A program made the position numbers and the translations under genes. Below, one piece after another: positions 17,308 to 26,263 of a stretch of 64,000 nucleotides of DNA. The stretch spans positions 3,108,001 through 3,172,000 of the forward strand of contig NZ_CP019980.1 in assembly GCF_002982115.1 (NCBI RefSeq), in the 5' to 3' direction. The notes beneath the pieces are model-generated. The model was not told the DNA's origin. It saw only the letters and a program-made list of their open reading frames with translations, and made no database searches. This DNA comes from Lysinibacillus sphaericus. GTDB taxonomy: Bacteria > Bacillota > Bacilli > Bacillales_A > Planococcaceae. Position 1 is the first letter of the stretch. The number at the start of each line of letters is the position of its first letter.

Positions 17308-18849
17308 TTATAAATCAACTGTTTGCTTATAGAAAGTTAACAAATTTTGCAAGCGCCTATAGGCTAACTCAAAATCAGGTTGAATCACCGATAACTGTAT
17401 AAAATTTCGATGTTTTAAATAGTTACTATCTGCATGCACAAATAACCCGTTTAATTTTAAATCTGTTGCTAGCTTGGTTAAGCCATTTGGACATTGTATA
17501 GTGATGATCATTGGATACGCTGTGATTGGTAAACGATAATGCATAAAAGGCAACTGCAACAATGCCTCATAGCGCTGCTGTAGTTGATGATAACGCGCTG
17601 GATAGGCTTGTAAGGCTTCCACTACATTCCCAACTAGTGCTGCTGGTAGTGTATAGGGAATTGTTCCATGTTGATAATTGGTTAAATCCAAATAGGCAGG
17701 CAACGCTGTCACAGGCTCTACAAGTTCTTGAGAAAACACAAAGGCCAAACCACTCAATGCCCCAATAGCTTTACCACTCACCGCTGTCGCTAAATAGCAA
17801 TCGTCCAATAAAAACGGCATAGCACCAAAAGAGCTAATACAATCAACACAAAGTTTTATGTTATAGCGCTTAGCCAACTGCTTCATCCCGTGTAAATCAT
17901 TGCATGCACCTGTTGACGTTTCTCCGTGCACCATAAGCAACCACTGATAAGCCCCCGTTTGTAATAAATCCTCCAATGCCTGCATGTCAAATGCGCTTCC
18001 CCACGCTTGCGTAACAACATCAAAATCCAATAACCAACGTTCTGCCTGCTTCTGAAGACGCTCTCCAAATTCGCCATTTGTTAAAATAAGTCCATGCCCC
18101 GCTTGTTGAGCCTTGAGTTGCCCAAGCATCACTTCATTTGCGAGCGTCCCTGATCCAACGATTGTAGCGACTTGTTTAGCCCCAGATAATTCAAGCAACT
18201 TGCTACGCATACGTGCATAGAGCGATTGAAAGGCTTGTGACCTGTGCGACATATCAGAATACACAATTGCTCCCTGCTGTTTCACTGGTCCTGGATAAAA
18301 TGTATAACTTTCTTGCGCAAGCTTGTGTTGCAACGACTGTTCAAATTGTTGCCTTGTTAAGACCATTGGTAAAAACATTGCTTCGTTTGTTCCTACCGCA
18401 GGTGCGAATTGGCTAAAGCCCATTTGTTTATACATCTTTTCCTCACGTGTAGTACCTGAGATAACAGCTGCTGAGTACCCCTTTTCATAGGCAAATGCAT
18501 TTAATGCTTGTGTTAATCTGATTAGTACTCGACCTGAGCGGTAAGGCTTTTTCACTGCGAGTAAGCGAATTTCACAAAGCTTTGTACAAATTTCCTTTGG
18601 TAAAAATTGCTCTACTTCGCCAATTTTTTCATCGATTGAAAACGGTCGCTGATCTCGAAAGGCTAGCATACCGATAAGCTCAGTACCTTTATACACCACT
18701 AAATACGTATTTTCTTTATGGAAACGATCGACTTTTCTTTTCAGCGCATTTGGTTCATGTTGTGGAATTTCCTCAACAAAAGTTTCATAATTCAACTGCG
18801 CAATTGCATCAAATTCCTTTTCTGTCTGTGCGACTTTACACCAGTACAT
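17308..18849 (-). CDS. GNAT domain - class V aminotransferase fusion
   Basis: Two enzymes in one chain of 513 residues. Residues 1-165 look like an acyltransferase of the GNAT fold, with a start (YETFVEEIPQHEPN) that recalls N-acyl amino acid synthases. Residues about 185-510 are a class V PLP aminotransferase: PGPV (186-189), GSGTLANEVML (232-242), HGETSTG (308-314), D336 and the likely PLP lysine K360 in SGKAIG. It starts 4 bp after the plsY-like stop, with the ribosome binding site inside that gene, so the two are coupled. The substrate is unknown. Confidence 0.8.
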   Translation of the reverse strand: MYWCKVAQTEKEFDAIAQLNYETFVEEIPQHEPNALKRKVDRFHKENTYLVVYKGTELIGMLAFRDQRPFSIDEKIGEVEQFLPKEICTKLCEIRLLAVKKPYRSGRVLIRLTQALNAFAYEKGYSAAVISGTTREEKMYKQMGFSQFAPAVGTNEAMFLPMVLTRQQFEQSLQHKLAQESYTFYPGPVKQQGAIVYSDMSHRSQAFQSLYARMRSKLLELSGAKQVATIVGSGTLANEVMLGQLKAQQAGHGLILTNGEFGERLQKQAERWLLDFDVVTQAWGSAFDMQALEDLLQTGAYQWLLMVHGETSTGACNDLHGMKQLAKRYNIKLCVDCISSFGAMPFLLDDCYLATAVSGKAIGALSGLAFVFSQELVEPVTALPAYLDLTNYQHGTIPYTLPAALVGNVVEALQAYPARYHQLQQRYEALLQLPFMHYRLPITAYPMIITIQCPNGLTKLATDLKLNGLFVHADSNYLKHRNFIQLSVIQPDFELAYRRLQNLLTFYKQTVDL

Positions 18850-18853
18850 AAAT

Positions 18854-19414
18854 TCACTTCCCTCTTCTCAATGACTCCTTTATATTGGATGAATGCTTCA
18901 ATAGCATACACATAATGGCAACAAGTATCGGTATGTATAACTGTAAATGTCCTGTCAGTACAATTGCGCCAATGTAAAATACAAAGCCACCTAACATGCC
19001 GAGTGTTAAACTTCTTGTTACACCAAGTACAATAGCTGTACCGACAATCATCATTGAAAATAAAGCTGGAGAAAGGGCAAGTCCAACACCAATAAACGTT
19101 GCAACCCCCTTACCACCATTAAATTTTAGACAAATCGGATATAAATGACCGAGAATCACGAAACAGGCTCCAGCCATAATAACCCACTGTTCCAAATGCC
19201 AGAAATAGCCCAATGTTACAACTAGTACACCTTTTAATGCATCCCCCAAAAATGTCCACATAAATGCAGCCTTGCCAATTACACTCCCTGCATTTCTGGC
19301 TCCAAGATTTTTACTACGTTCTTGTTGCAAATTGACACCATACATTTTTCCAACGAAATAAGCCGTCAAAAAGTTTCCAACACTATAACTAAATAGCCAA
19401 TAAAGCCAAGTCAT
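18854..19414 (-). CDS. plsY: PlsY-like glycerol-3-phosphate acyltransferase
   Basis: Integral membrane acyltransferase that uses acyl-phosphate to make 1-acyl-glycerol-3-phosphate. The 186 residues have about five membrane segments and carry the family motifs in slightly altered form: NLGARNAG (37-43) in place of SGNxGATN, and GHLYPICLKFNGGKGVAT (89-106). AAGGAGGGG precedes the ATG. Bacilli have a housekeeping plsY elsewhere, so this may be a paralogue with another acceptor. The tight link to the GNAT-aminotransferase gene supports a special role. Confidence 0.8.
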   Translation of the reverse strand: MTWLYWLFSYSVGNFLTAYFVGKMYGVNLQQERSKNLGARNAGSVIGKAAFMWTFLGDALKGVLVVTLGYFWHLEQWVIMAGACFVILGHLYPICLKFNGGKGVATFIGVGLALSPALFSMMIVGTAIVLGVTRSLTLGMLGGFVFYIGAIVLTGHLQLYIPILVAIMCMLLKHSSNIKESLRRGK

Positions 19415-19439
19415 TATTCCCCTCCTTCTACAGTCTAAA

Positions 19440-19474
19440 GAAGCTGTATAAGCAGTGCATGCCTATACAGCTTC
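19440..19474 (-). terminator. ypdA terminator
   Basis: GAAGCTGTATA and TATACAGCTTC form an 11-bp stem with a 13-nt loop just after the ypdA stop. The T-run on the minus strand is short (CTTTAG). Confidence 0.65.
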
Positions 19475-19483
19475 CTTTTTCTT

Positions 19484-20449
19484 TTATAGCTTTCTTTCCG
19501 CAATAGCTTGAGCAATACAATCCCCATGGAAGCGGCCATTTTCTATAAAAATTTCATTGGCATTATTCCCTGCTGCAATAACCCCAGCAATAAATAATCC
19601 AGCTACATTGGTTTCCATTGTTTCTGGATGACAAAATGGTCGACCTGTTTCTTCGTCAATTGTAACTCCCATCGCACGGATAAATGAATGGTCTGGATGA
19701 TAGCCTGTCATAGCAAAGACAAAGTCGTTTTTTATCATTTCTTCACGACCATTAATATTAATGATGACTTCATGCTCACGGATTTCCTTCACAATTGTAT
19801 TAAAATGCATTGTGACTTCTCCATTGCGCACAACACCTTCAAATTCTGGTAAGACCCATGGCTTAATACTTGATGAATACTCGCTACCTCGATAAACAAC
19901 TGTGACACGAGCGCCCGCTTTGTTTAATTCTAAAGCTGCATCTACTGCTGAATTTTTGCCACCAATCACAAGGACATCCGTATCAAAAAATTCATGGCCT
20001 TCTTTAAAATAATGGTGAACTTTAGGTAATGCCTCGCCAGGAATATTCATATAGTTAGGATGATCATAGTAACCCGTTGCAATGACCACATAGGGTGTTC
20101 CATATACATCCTTATCAGTCGTAACAGTAAAAAGTTCCCCTGATTTGACAACACTTTCGACTTTTTCAAAACGGTTTACTTGAATATTTTTCAAGCGTAC
20201 TACTTCACGATAATAAACAAGTGCCTGATTTCGCTTTGGCTTCCGTCCTTCAATAATAAATGGTACATCACCAATCGCTAAACGTTCACTCGTACTAAAA
20301 AAAGTTTGATGTGTAGGATAATTGTAAATAGCGTTTACGATATTTCCTTTTTCAATTACAATCGGTTGTAAACCAATTTTTTGCAAAGATATTGCTGCGG
20401 CTAAACCACAAGGGCCTCCTCCAACAATAATTGCATCAACTTGTTGCAT
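19484..20449 (-). CDS. ypdA: YpdA family bacillithiol disulfide reductase
   Basis: FAD/NAD(P)H oxidoreductase proposed to reduce oxidised bacillithiol in thiol redox balance. The FAD-binding motif GGGPCG with the family-specific cysteine C14 is at residues 10-15, and the NADPH-binding VIGGKNSA at 161-168. ATG at 20449 follows AGGAGTG. Length 321 residues fits YpdA. In B. subtilis ypdA is also near prsW and gudB. Confidence 0.92.
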   Translation of the reverse strand: MQQVDAIIVGGGPCGLAAAISLQKIGLQPIVIEKGNIVNAIYNYPTHQTFFSTSERLAIGDVPFIIEGRKPKRNQALVYYREVVRLKNIQVNRFEKVESVVKSGELFTVTTDKDVYGTPYVVIATGYYDHPNYMNIPGEALPKVHHYFKEGHEFFDTDVLVIGGKNSAVDAALELNKAGARVTVVYRGSEYSSSIKPWVLPEFEGVVRNGEVTMHFNTIVKEIREHEVIININGREEMIKNDFVFAMTGYHPDHSFIRAMGVTIDEETGRPFCHPETMETNVAGLFIAGVIAAGNNANEIFIENGRFHGDCIAQAIAERKL

Positions 20450-20594
20450 TGTTTGACACTCCTATCAAATTGGCATCAGCGTATTAAACACAGATGCTTA
20501 ACTGTTGCAGATGAGCTCCCTTTAGGGCATCTACAAAATGATTTCAAAATCCACTATCGTTTCCATTATACGCCTTCTATACATTTTTGGTTGT

Positions 20595-21350
20595 TTATTT
20601 ATCCGAAATATCGATGTCAATAATATGACACTCTGGTTTCGCGCCTAAACGTAATGGCAATAAAGTTGTACCATAGCCATTACTTACGAGCGTCATAATG
20701 CCTTCACGTTGTCGATAGGAGCCTAGCGGATGCACCCCATATGGCCCCACTCGTATTTGCCCACCATGCAAATGTCCACCAATCATTAAGTCAGCTCTAA
20801 ATTTTGCTCTTACTCGGGCAAAGACACCTGGATTATGTGAAATAAAAACGACTAAATCCTCCTCACCCACTTTTTCAAAAGCAGCATCAAAACTATATTT
20901 CATTGTCGAAGTATCTTCAATCGCACTTATCCAAAAGCGGTTCTTATTAGGCAATAACACAGCATCATTGGCGATAATCTTTACACCATGCTGTTGTAAA
21001 ATAGCTCGAAGTCGCTCCTCGCCCACTTCTCTATCATTATTTCCCCAGACAAAATAAGTAGGACCTAACGGTGTCAATAAATCAAGATTTTCATGAATAC
21101 GCTGAATCGGCGTGCGTCCATCTGCAAAATCTCCACCGATGATGACCGCATCAAATGTACTTTCTAATCGTTCAATCATTGAGCGATTTATTTTCCGTAA
21201 ATGCGTATCTGAAATAAAAAATAGTCGAATCTTTTCTGGTTGACCTTTAAGTGATAATTGATGATGCAACACATTATTTTCGTGCGCGACCTTCCACATG
21301 TAGAGTAGGAAGGCGATAACTATTAAAAGAAATAGTCCAATATATAGCAT
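20595..21350 (-). CDS. ypbG: membrane-anchored metallophosphoesterase, YpbG-like
   Basis: Calcineurin-like phosphoesterase with an N-terminal membrane segment (about residues 1-20); substrate unknown. Metal-binding motifs in order: ISDTHL (D48, H50), GGDFAD (D74), GNNDRE, ISHNPG and GGHLHGG. The start is set at the ATG at 21350, where AAGGAG lies 10 nt upstream. The longer frame (TTG at 21389) would run through the ypbE terminator. Position after ypbE matches B. subtilis. Confidence 0.88.
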   Translation of the reverse strand: MLYIGLFLLIVIAFLLYMWKVAHENNVLHHQLSLKGQPEKIRLFFISDTHLRKINRSMIERLESTFDAVIIGGDFADGRTPIQRIHENLDLLTPLGPTYFVWGNNDREVGEERLRAILQQHGVKIIANDAVLLPNKNRFWISAIEDTSTMKYSFDAAFEKVGEEDLVVFISHNPGVFARVRAKFRADLMIGGHLHGGQIRVGPYGVHPLGSYRQREGIMTLVSNGYGTTLLPLRLGAKPECHIIDIDISDK

Positions 21351-21371
21351 TCCCTCACTTCTCCTTACGAT

Positions 21372-21414
21372 AGCAAAAAGGCGATTCAATACGCTATAGA
21401 ATCGCCTTTTTGCT
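21372..21414. terminator. ypbE terminator
   Basis: AGCAAAAAGGCGATTC and its exact complement surround an 11-nt loop, giving T-runs on both strands. It lies between ypbE and ypbG. Confidence 0.9.
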
Positions 21415-21509
21415 AATTAGACGTTTGCCTCAACCTTATGTTGGTGTTGACGTTTGTCCTTTATTTTATACTAGAAAAACATCGTTGCCAAAGAATGACA
21501 CCGTTTTTC

Positions 21510-22265
21510 TTATGGTAGTTTAATGACTTGCCCAACAATTACCGTGTCAGAAGTCATACCGTTCGCAGCTCGAATTTTCGCTAGCGTTGCTTCACTACCA
21601 TCACCGTAGTGATTCAATGCAATACGATATAGATTTTCATTAGGTTTAACTGTATGTGTTTTTACTGGTGTCGTATTTTGCTTTTCTTGTTCGGCTTTAC
21701 GAGCTTGTTCCACTTTACGTGCTTGCTCCGCTTTTTTCGCTTCTTCGGCCTTTTTTGCTGCCTCTGCCTGTTGCTGTGCTTTCTTCGCTTCTTCCGCTTT
21801 TTTCGCCTCTTCAGCTTTTTTCGCTTCTTCTGCCTTCTTTGCTTCGTCAGTAGCTTTTTGTTGTGCAGCTAGCTTTTCAGCATCTTTTTGCGCTTGTTCT
21901 TTTGCTTGTTCATTTGCTTTATCATCTTTTTCTTTATCTGCTGATGTAGATGCTTCCGCTTTTCCGTCAGTCTTATCAATTTCTACAACAGCATCCATCG
22001 TATCTTTTTCAGCTTCTTCAATCGTTTTACCAGGATCATAGAATTGCACAAAATAAATTAATATAGTTAATGGAATTAAGATAAATGTAACAAAAAGAAT
22101 CGTCATTAAAGGAAATTTACGTTGTTTTGTATTTTTCGGCTTTTTGTTATTACTTCCATTTTTATTCATTCTTGAAACTCTAGATAGATTTTGCTGTTCT
22201 TGTTGTTCTTCTTCAAATGACTGACGATGTTCTTCGATTTTATCACGATAGTCTTCTTTACTCAT
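21510..22265 (-). CDS. ypbE: LysM-domain membrane protein, YpbE-like
   Basis: A 251-residue single-pass protein of unknown exact role, probably bound to the cell wall. Order: charged N-terminal cytoplasmic part, membrane segment at about residues 51-73, a long alanine/lysine/glutamate-rich repeat region with EEAKKA units (about 130-195), and a C-terminal LysM domain (THTVKPNENLYRIALNHYG onward) that binds peptidoglycan. Start at 22265 is set by GGAGG 8 nt upstream; 13 upstream codons lack one. It lies downstream of recQ, as in B. subtilis. Confidence 0.88.
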   Translation of the reverse strand: MSKEDYRDKIEEHRQSFEEEQQEQQNLSRVSRMNKNGSNNKKPKNTKQRKFPLMTILFVTFILIPLTILIYFVQFYDPGKTIEEAEKDTMDAVVEIDKTDGKAEASTSADKEKDDKANEQAKEQAQKDAEKLAAQQKATDEAKKAEEAKKAEEAKKAEEAKKAQQQAEAAKKAEEAKKAEQARKVEQARKAEQEKQNTTPVKTHTVKPNENLYRIALNHYGDGSEATLAKIRAANGMTSDTVIVGQVIKLP

Positions 22266-22352
22266 TCGACTTTCCTCCAACCTTGCTACGCATTCTTCTA
22301 TCATTCTATTATGACGAATTTTGCGAAAAAAGTAAATGACCGTAAGTTTAGT

Positions 22353-23795
22353 CTAGTCGCTTATTAAAAGCTGTTTTAATCGACTTTCCCACGCCATCAT
22401 TTCTACTTTCTTCTCTTCCTTCATGCGTACTGTATTGATTTCATCATAATGGATTCCACAATTTTCACAACAGTTTTCAGGTTTTTTCTTCAATTTTTGC
22501 CCAAAATACCCGACAAGTTGCTCGCGCAAACAATCTTTTGTCTTTATAATTTTTAACATTTCATCCACTGCCTGATATTTTTCAAGTGCAAAATGACGAA
22601 GTCGTGCTTTTACTCGTTCTTCAGGTTCCTGATGGAGCCAATAATCTAGCACACGAAAGGCTGTTTCACTCAACTCACCATTTTTTAACATTTGAGTGGG
22701 GGCAATACGCTGCAATACAAGCTCTTGATAGCGATCGACATGACTAGATGACGGTAAATCTCCTGTTACTACAAATTTCGCCAGTTCCTCGTCACCATCG
22801 CTGTAAAGTAAAATCGCAAGTGCAGGTTTACCATCACGACCTGCGCGCCCAATTTCTTGCATATAATTCGCAACATTGGCAGGCATTGTCTCATGTATCA
22901 CCTGTCGAATATCTCCCTTATTAATGCCCATGCCAAACGCATTGGTCGCCACAATCCAATCTAACTCTCCATCGATAAACTGCTGTTGAATAAATTGACG
23001 ATCCTCCGCACTATAGCCAGCATGATATGCGGCAGCTCGCAAACCCGCTTGCATAAACAGTTCACAATATTGCTCAGCACGCTTGCGTGATGACAAATAT
23101 AAAATACCTGGTCCAGCGGTTTTTTTTACATGCTCCACTATCCATCTTGCTTTATCGCCCCTATCCTCGAAAAGAATACGTCCGAGGTGAATATTTGGAC
23201 GATCAACATTATACATAAATTCAAACGGTGCATGCAGTGATAGTGTAGCATGAATATCTTTTACTACTTTTTCAGTTGCAGTCGCAGACAACGCTAATAC
23301 AGGGGGACGATTACCTTGTGAAAACCAGTCGCCGATGCGCAAATAATCCGGACGAAAATCAAATCCCCACTGCGAGATACAATGTGCTTCATCCACAACA
23401 ATAAGACTTAACGTCATATTTGCTAACTTCTCCTGTACCTGTTGTTGTAACAACATCTCCGGCGATGTGAAAATAAAGCGATACTGTTCTAAAAAATGGA
23501 GAGCATATCGTTTTTCTTCTACTGTTAAAAATGAATTTAATGCTACTACCCTTTTTTCACCAAATCGCTTCAGTTGCTCTACTTGATCTTGCATTAAAGA
23601 CAATAGCGGAGACACTATTAACACTGGTTTTTGCAATAAATAAGCGGGCAACTGATAGCACAATGATTTACCCATGCCTGTTGGCAATAATGCAATAACA
23701 TCTTTCCCGCTAAGAATTGCTTCAATTACCTCTTTTTGCCCTGGTCGAAAGGTGGCATAACCGAAATACTTTGCTAATGTTTGCTCTAGTTCCAT
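22353..23795 (-). CDS. recS: RecQ family ATP-dependent DNA helicase (RecS-like)
   Basis: 3'-5' DNA helicase. Motifs: FRPGQ (16-20), Walker A with GMGKS (40-44), DEAH (135-138), ALSATAT, and the motif VI region QEIGRAGRDGKPA. A zinc-binding C-terminal region holds CLREQLVGYFG and CCENCG. The protein is 480 residues and lacks an HRDC domain, as does the short Bacillus paralogue RecS. AAAGGAG lies 7 nt before the ATG, and the start overlaps the ypbB stop as TAATG, so translation is coupled. Confidence 0.92.
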   Translation of the reverse strand: MELEQTLAKYFGYATFRPGQKEVIEAILSGKDVIALLPTGMGKSLCYQLPAYLLQKPVLIVSPLLSLMQDQVEQLKRFGEKRVVALNSFLTVEEKRYALHFLEQYRFIFTSPEMLLQQQVQEKLANMTLSLIVVDEAHCISQWGFDFRPDYLRIGDWFSQGNRPPVLALSATATEKVVKDIHATLSLHAPFEFMYNVDRPNIHLGRILFEDRGDKARWIVEHVKKTAGPGILYLSSRKRAEQYCELFMQAGLRAAAYHAGYSAEDRQFIQQQFIDGELDWIVATNAFGMGINKGDIRQVIHETMPANVANYMQEIGRAGRDGKPALAILLYSDGDEELAKFVVTGDLPSSSHVDRYQELVLQRIAPTQMLKNGELSETAFRVLDYWLHQEPEERVKARLRHFALEKYQAVDEMLKIIKTKDCLREQLVGYFGQKLKKKPENCCENCGIHYDEINTVRMKEEKKVEMMAWESRLKQLLISD

Positions 23796-24823
23796 TATAC
23801 TTCTCCTTTCGCGAGGACAAGTCTGAGCTGGAAATAACTCAAGTCATTGACCACTTCATGCAATGCCTTTAATTTCTTTGTTTGATATTGCTTGGATGCC
23901 TGCCAAACTTTTTCCGCTTCCTCATAAGAGACGAACGGACCAATCGAAAAGTTCGGTTCGTTCATTGCTATTTCAACTAAATGATCTTCAATTGTACTTT
24001 GTTTCAACTTTCTAATTTGAACAATCTGCTCAATTGAATACCCTTGTTCATATAAATAGGCGGTTTGCTGTGTCGAATCTGTCAACAATGCCTTTACTCG
24101 CAATTCTTCTGCTATTTTGCCAAGCAACGGGTAGTTGTTTGTTGCATGCACTTCATTCAATAGTGTATGTAGTAACTCAATAAATGCTAATTGACTATCA
24201 AGTACCGTTTCTTTGCGTTCAATGGAAAGTTGCTGCCATGTCCAACCTGGTAAACTATAGCCACTCAATCGATAAAGGGCAAGTTGCTTATTACTTTCAG
24301 AAACGGCTAGTGTTGCGAACACACGCAAGCATTCATCCAGTAATTGCTGTTGCAAATGCCCTGATTGATACTGCAGATCTTGTAAAAAAGCACGTACCCA
24401 TGATTGTACTTGCGTATCCTTACTAATTGGTGAAAATGACCGAATTCCCTCTTTTTGATAGGACAAACTTTGTACAACTAAGGAAAGCCGCGCAAAAAAC
24501 ACATGTTCATTTCCTCGATAATGCCAACCGTCAAATAAAAAAGTTGGTGTTTGCGCTGCCCGCTGTAAACCTAGCTTTTTCATGGAATAGTGACCTGATT
24601 CCTGCATAATTAACCAACTATATTGCAAAAAGGTAGAAACAGCTTCATCAAATGTCGCACGAGGTAATTTTGGGAGTAATCCAAAATAGTTATGTAACTG
24701 AAACAGTCCCACATCTTGAATTGTCTGGCCTGAACGCTTTCCTCTAAGGATATGATAGGCCGCTGATACGGTTCGTTCATTATTTAGTTTTTGAAAGATT
24801 TGCAATAAAATTTGATAAAACAT
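23795..24823 (-). CDS. ypbB: YpbB-like helix-turn-helix protein
   Basis: Protein of 342 residues, function unknown. The C-terminal third contains a helix-turn-helix-like stretch (EQGYSIEQIVQIRKLKQSTIEDHL), as in YpbB and the HTH_40 family that is often linked to RecQ helicases. The start is the ATG at 24823, 10 nt after GGAGG. It overlaps recS by one base, so the pair is made together; a role with the helicase is inferred from this. Confidence 0.85.
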   Translation of the reverse strand: MFYQILLQIFQKLNNERTVSAAYHILRGKRSGQTIQDVGLFQLHNYFGLLPKLPRATFDEAVSTFLQYSWLIMQESGHYSMKKLGLQRAAQTPTFLFDGWHYRGNEHVFFARLSLVVQSLSYQKEGIRSFSPISKDTQVQSWVRAFLQDLQYQSGHLQQQLLDECLRVFATLAVSESNKQLALYRLSGYSLPGWTWQQLSIERKETVLDSQLAFIELLHTLLNEVHATNNYPLLGKIAEELRVKALLTDSTQQTAYLYEQGYSIEQIVQIRKLKQSTIEDHLVEIAMNEPNFSIGPFVSYEEAEKVWQASKQYQTKKLKALHEVVNDLSYFQLRLVLAKGEV

Positions 24824-24826
24824 TGA

Positions 24827-25177
<351 letters not shown>

Positions 25178-25190
25178 TCTATACCTTACT

Positions 25191-25220
25191 AAAAAGGCAT
25201 CCAATAAAGGATGCCTTTTT
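25191..25220 (+). terminator. fer terminator
   Basis: AAAAAGGCATCC, a 6-nt loop, and GGATGCCTTTTT, starting 14 bp after the stop codon. Confidence 0.93.
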
Positions 25221-25305
25221 GCATGGATTCACCGTTAACAATCTCAATGATTCCTAGAATTGAAGAACGCATTGAAATCAATTTTATGCCCTTTTCATCT
25301 TATTA

Positions 25306-25352
25306 TTGCAACCATAATTTATGTATGATAAGATTTTAGTAGTTGGTACTAA
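25306..25352 (+). promoter_or_regulatory. fabI promoter with FapR-like operator
   Basis: TTGCAA (25306-25311), 17 bp, and TAAGAT (25329-25334) form a promoter candidate. Right after it lies the palindrome TTAGTAGTTGGTACTAA (25336-25352), with perfect 6-bp arms TTAGTA/TACTAA. This is close to the known FapR operator, which in bacilli represses fatty acid genes until malonyl-CoA rises. Confidence 0.7.
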
Positions 25353-25387
25353 TAACAGATATTATTTCGTAAAGGGGATTCTTATAA

Positions 25388-26170
25388 ATGATGGATAATT
25401 TATTACAATTAAAAGATAAAAATATTGTCGTAATGGGCGTTGCAAACGATCGCAGTATTGCTTGGGGGATTGCTAAACGTTTATTTGATGTAGGGGCAAA
25501 CGTGATTTTCACATATCGTCAGGAACGTTCTTTAAAAAAATTACAAAAACAACTTGAAAATTATGGACATGCAGATGCTCTTGTTGTGCAATGCGATGTG
25601 AACAGTGATGAAAGCACAAAATCAGCATTCGATGAAATCGGTTTAAAAGTTGGGGTTATCCACGGTATTGTGCACTCAGTAGCATTTGCCAATGCAGAAG
25701 ATTTACACAATCGCTTTTTAGAAACAACTCGTGATGGCTATGCATTTGCCCAAGATACAAGCGCCTATTCCCTTATTTCTACAGCCAAAGCAGCACATCC
25801 ATACATGACAGAAGGCGGCTCAATTGTAACAATGAGTTACCTAGGTGCAGAACGTGTACTTGACGGCTACAACGTAATGGGTGTTGCCAAAGCAGCATTA
25901 GAAGCATCTATGCGCTACCTTGCTGCCGATATTGGTCAAGACAATATCCGTGTCAATGCAATATCTGCAGGTGCTATTCGTACACTTGCTGCGAAAGGCG
26001 TTCCTTCATTTAATACAATTTTACACAAAATTGAAGAGACAGCACCGTTAAAACGTAATGTTCAACAAGATGAAGTAGCTGATATGACAATCGTGATGTT
26101 ATCTCACTTATCACGTGGTGTAACAGGCGAAACAATCTATATTGACGCAGGCTATAATATAATGGGTTAA
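25388..26170 (+). CDS. fabI: enoyl-[acyl-carrier-protein] reductase FabI
   Basis: Last reductive step of each fatty acid elongation cycle; target of triclosan-type inhibitors. The 260-residue short-chain dehydrogenase shows GVANDRSIAWGI (17-28) and the catalytic pair Y161 and K168 in YNVMGVAK. Ends with GETIYIDAGYNIMG, typical for FabI. An AAGGGGA motif lies upstream of the tandem ATG codons at 25388. A FapR-like box upstream suggests control with the other fatty acid genes. Confidence 0.95.
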   Translation: MMDNLLQLKDKNIVVMGVANDRSIAWGIAKRLFDVGANVIFTYRQERSLKKLQKQLENYGHADALVVQCDVNSDESTKSAFDEIGLKVGVIHGIVHSVAFANAEDLHNRFLETTRDGYAFAQDTSAYSLISTAKAAHPYMTEGGSIVTMSYLGAERVLDGYNVMGVAKAALEASMRYLAADIGQDNIRVNAISAGAIRTLAAKGVPSFNTILHKIEETAPLKRNVQQDEVADMTIVMLSHLSRGVTGETIYIDAGYNIMG

Positions 26171-26175
26171 CACCT

Positions 26176-26215
26176 AAAAAGTGTTAGATTGACGACAATC
26201 AATCTAACACTTTTT
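26176..26215. terminator. fabI terminator
   Basis: AAAAAGTGTTAGATTGA and its complement (17-bp stem, 6-nt loop). Almost the same hairpin stands after modB at 57004-57044. Confidence 0.92.
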
Positions 26216-26263
26216 CTTTGCTTTTATTAATGCCTAGTTGTAACACTAACTTAGCACCTCACG

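Noticed and set aside
21654-21872. Cysteine/phenylalanine-rich ORF on the plus strand
   Set aside because: It is the antisense shadow of the alanine/lysine/glutamate repeats of the YpbE-like gene and has no ribosome binding site.
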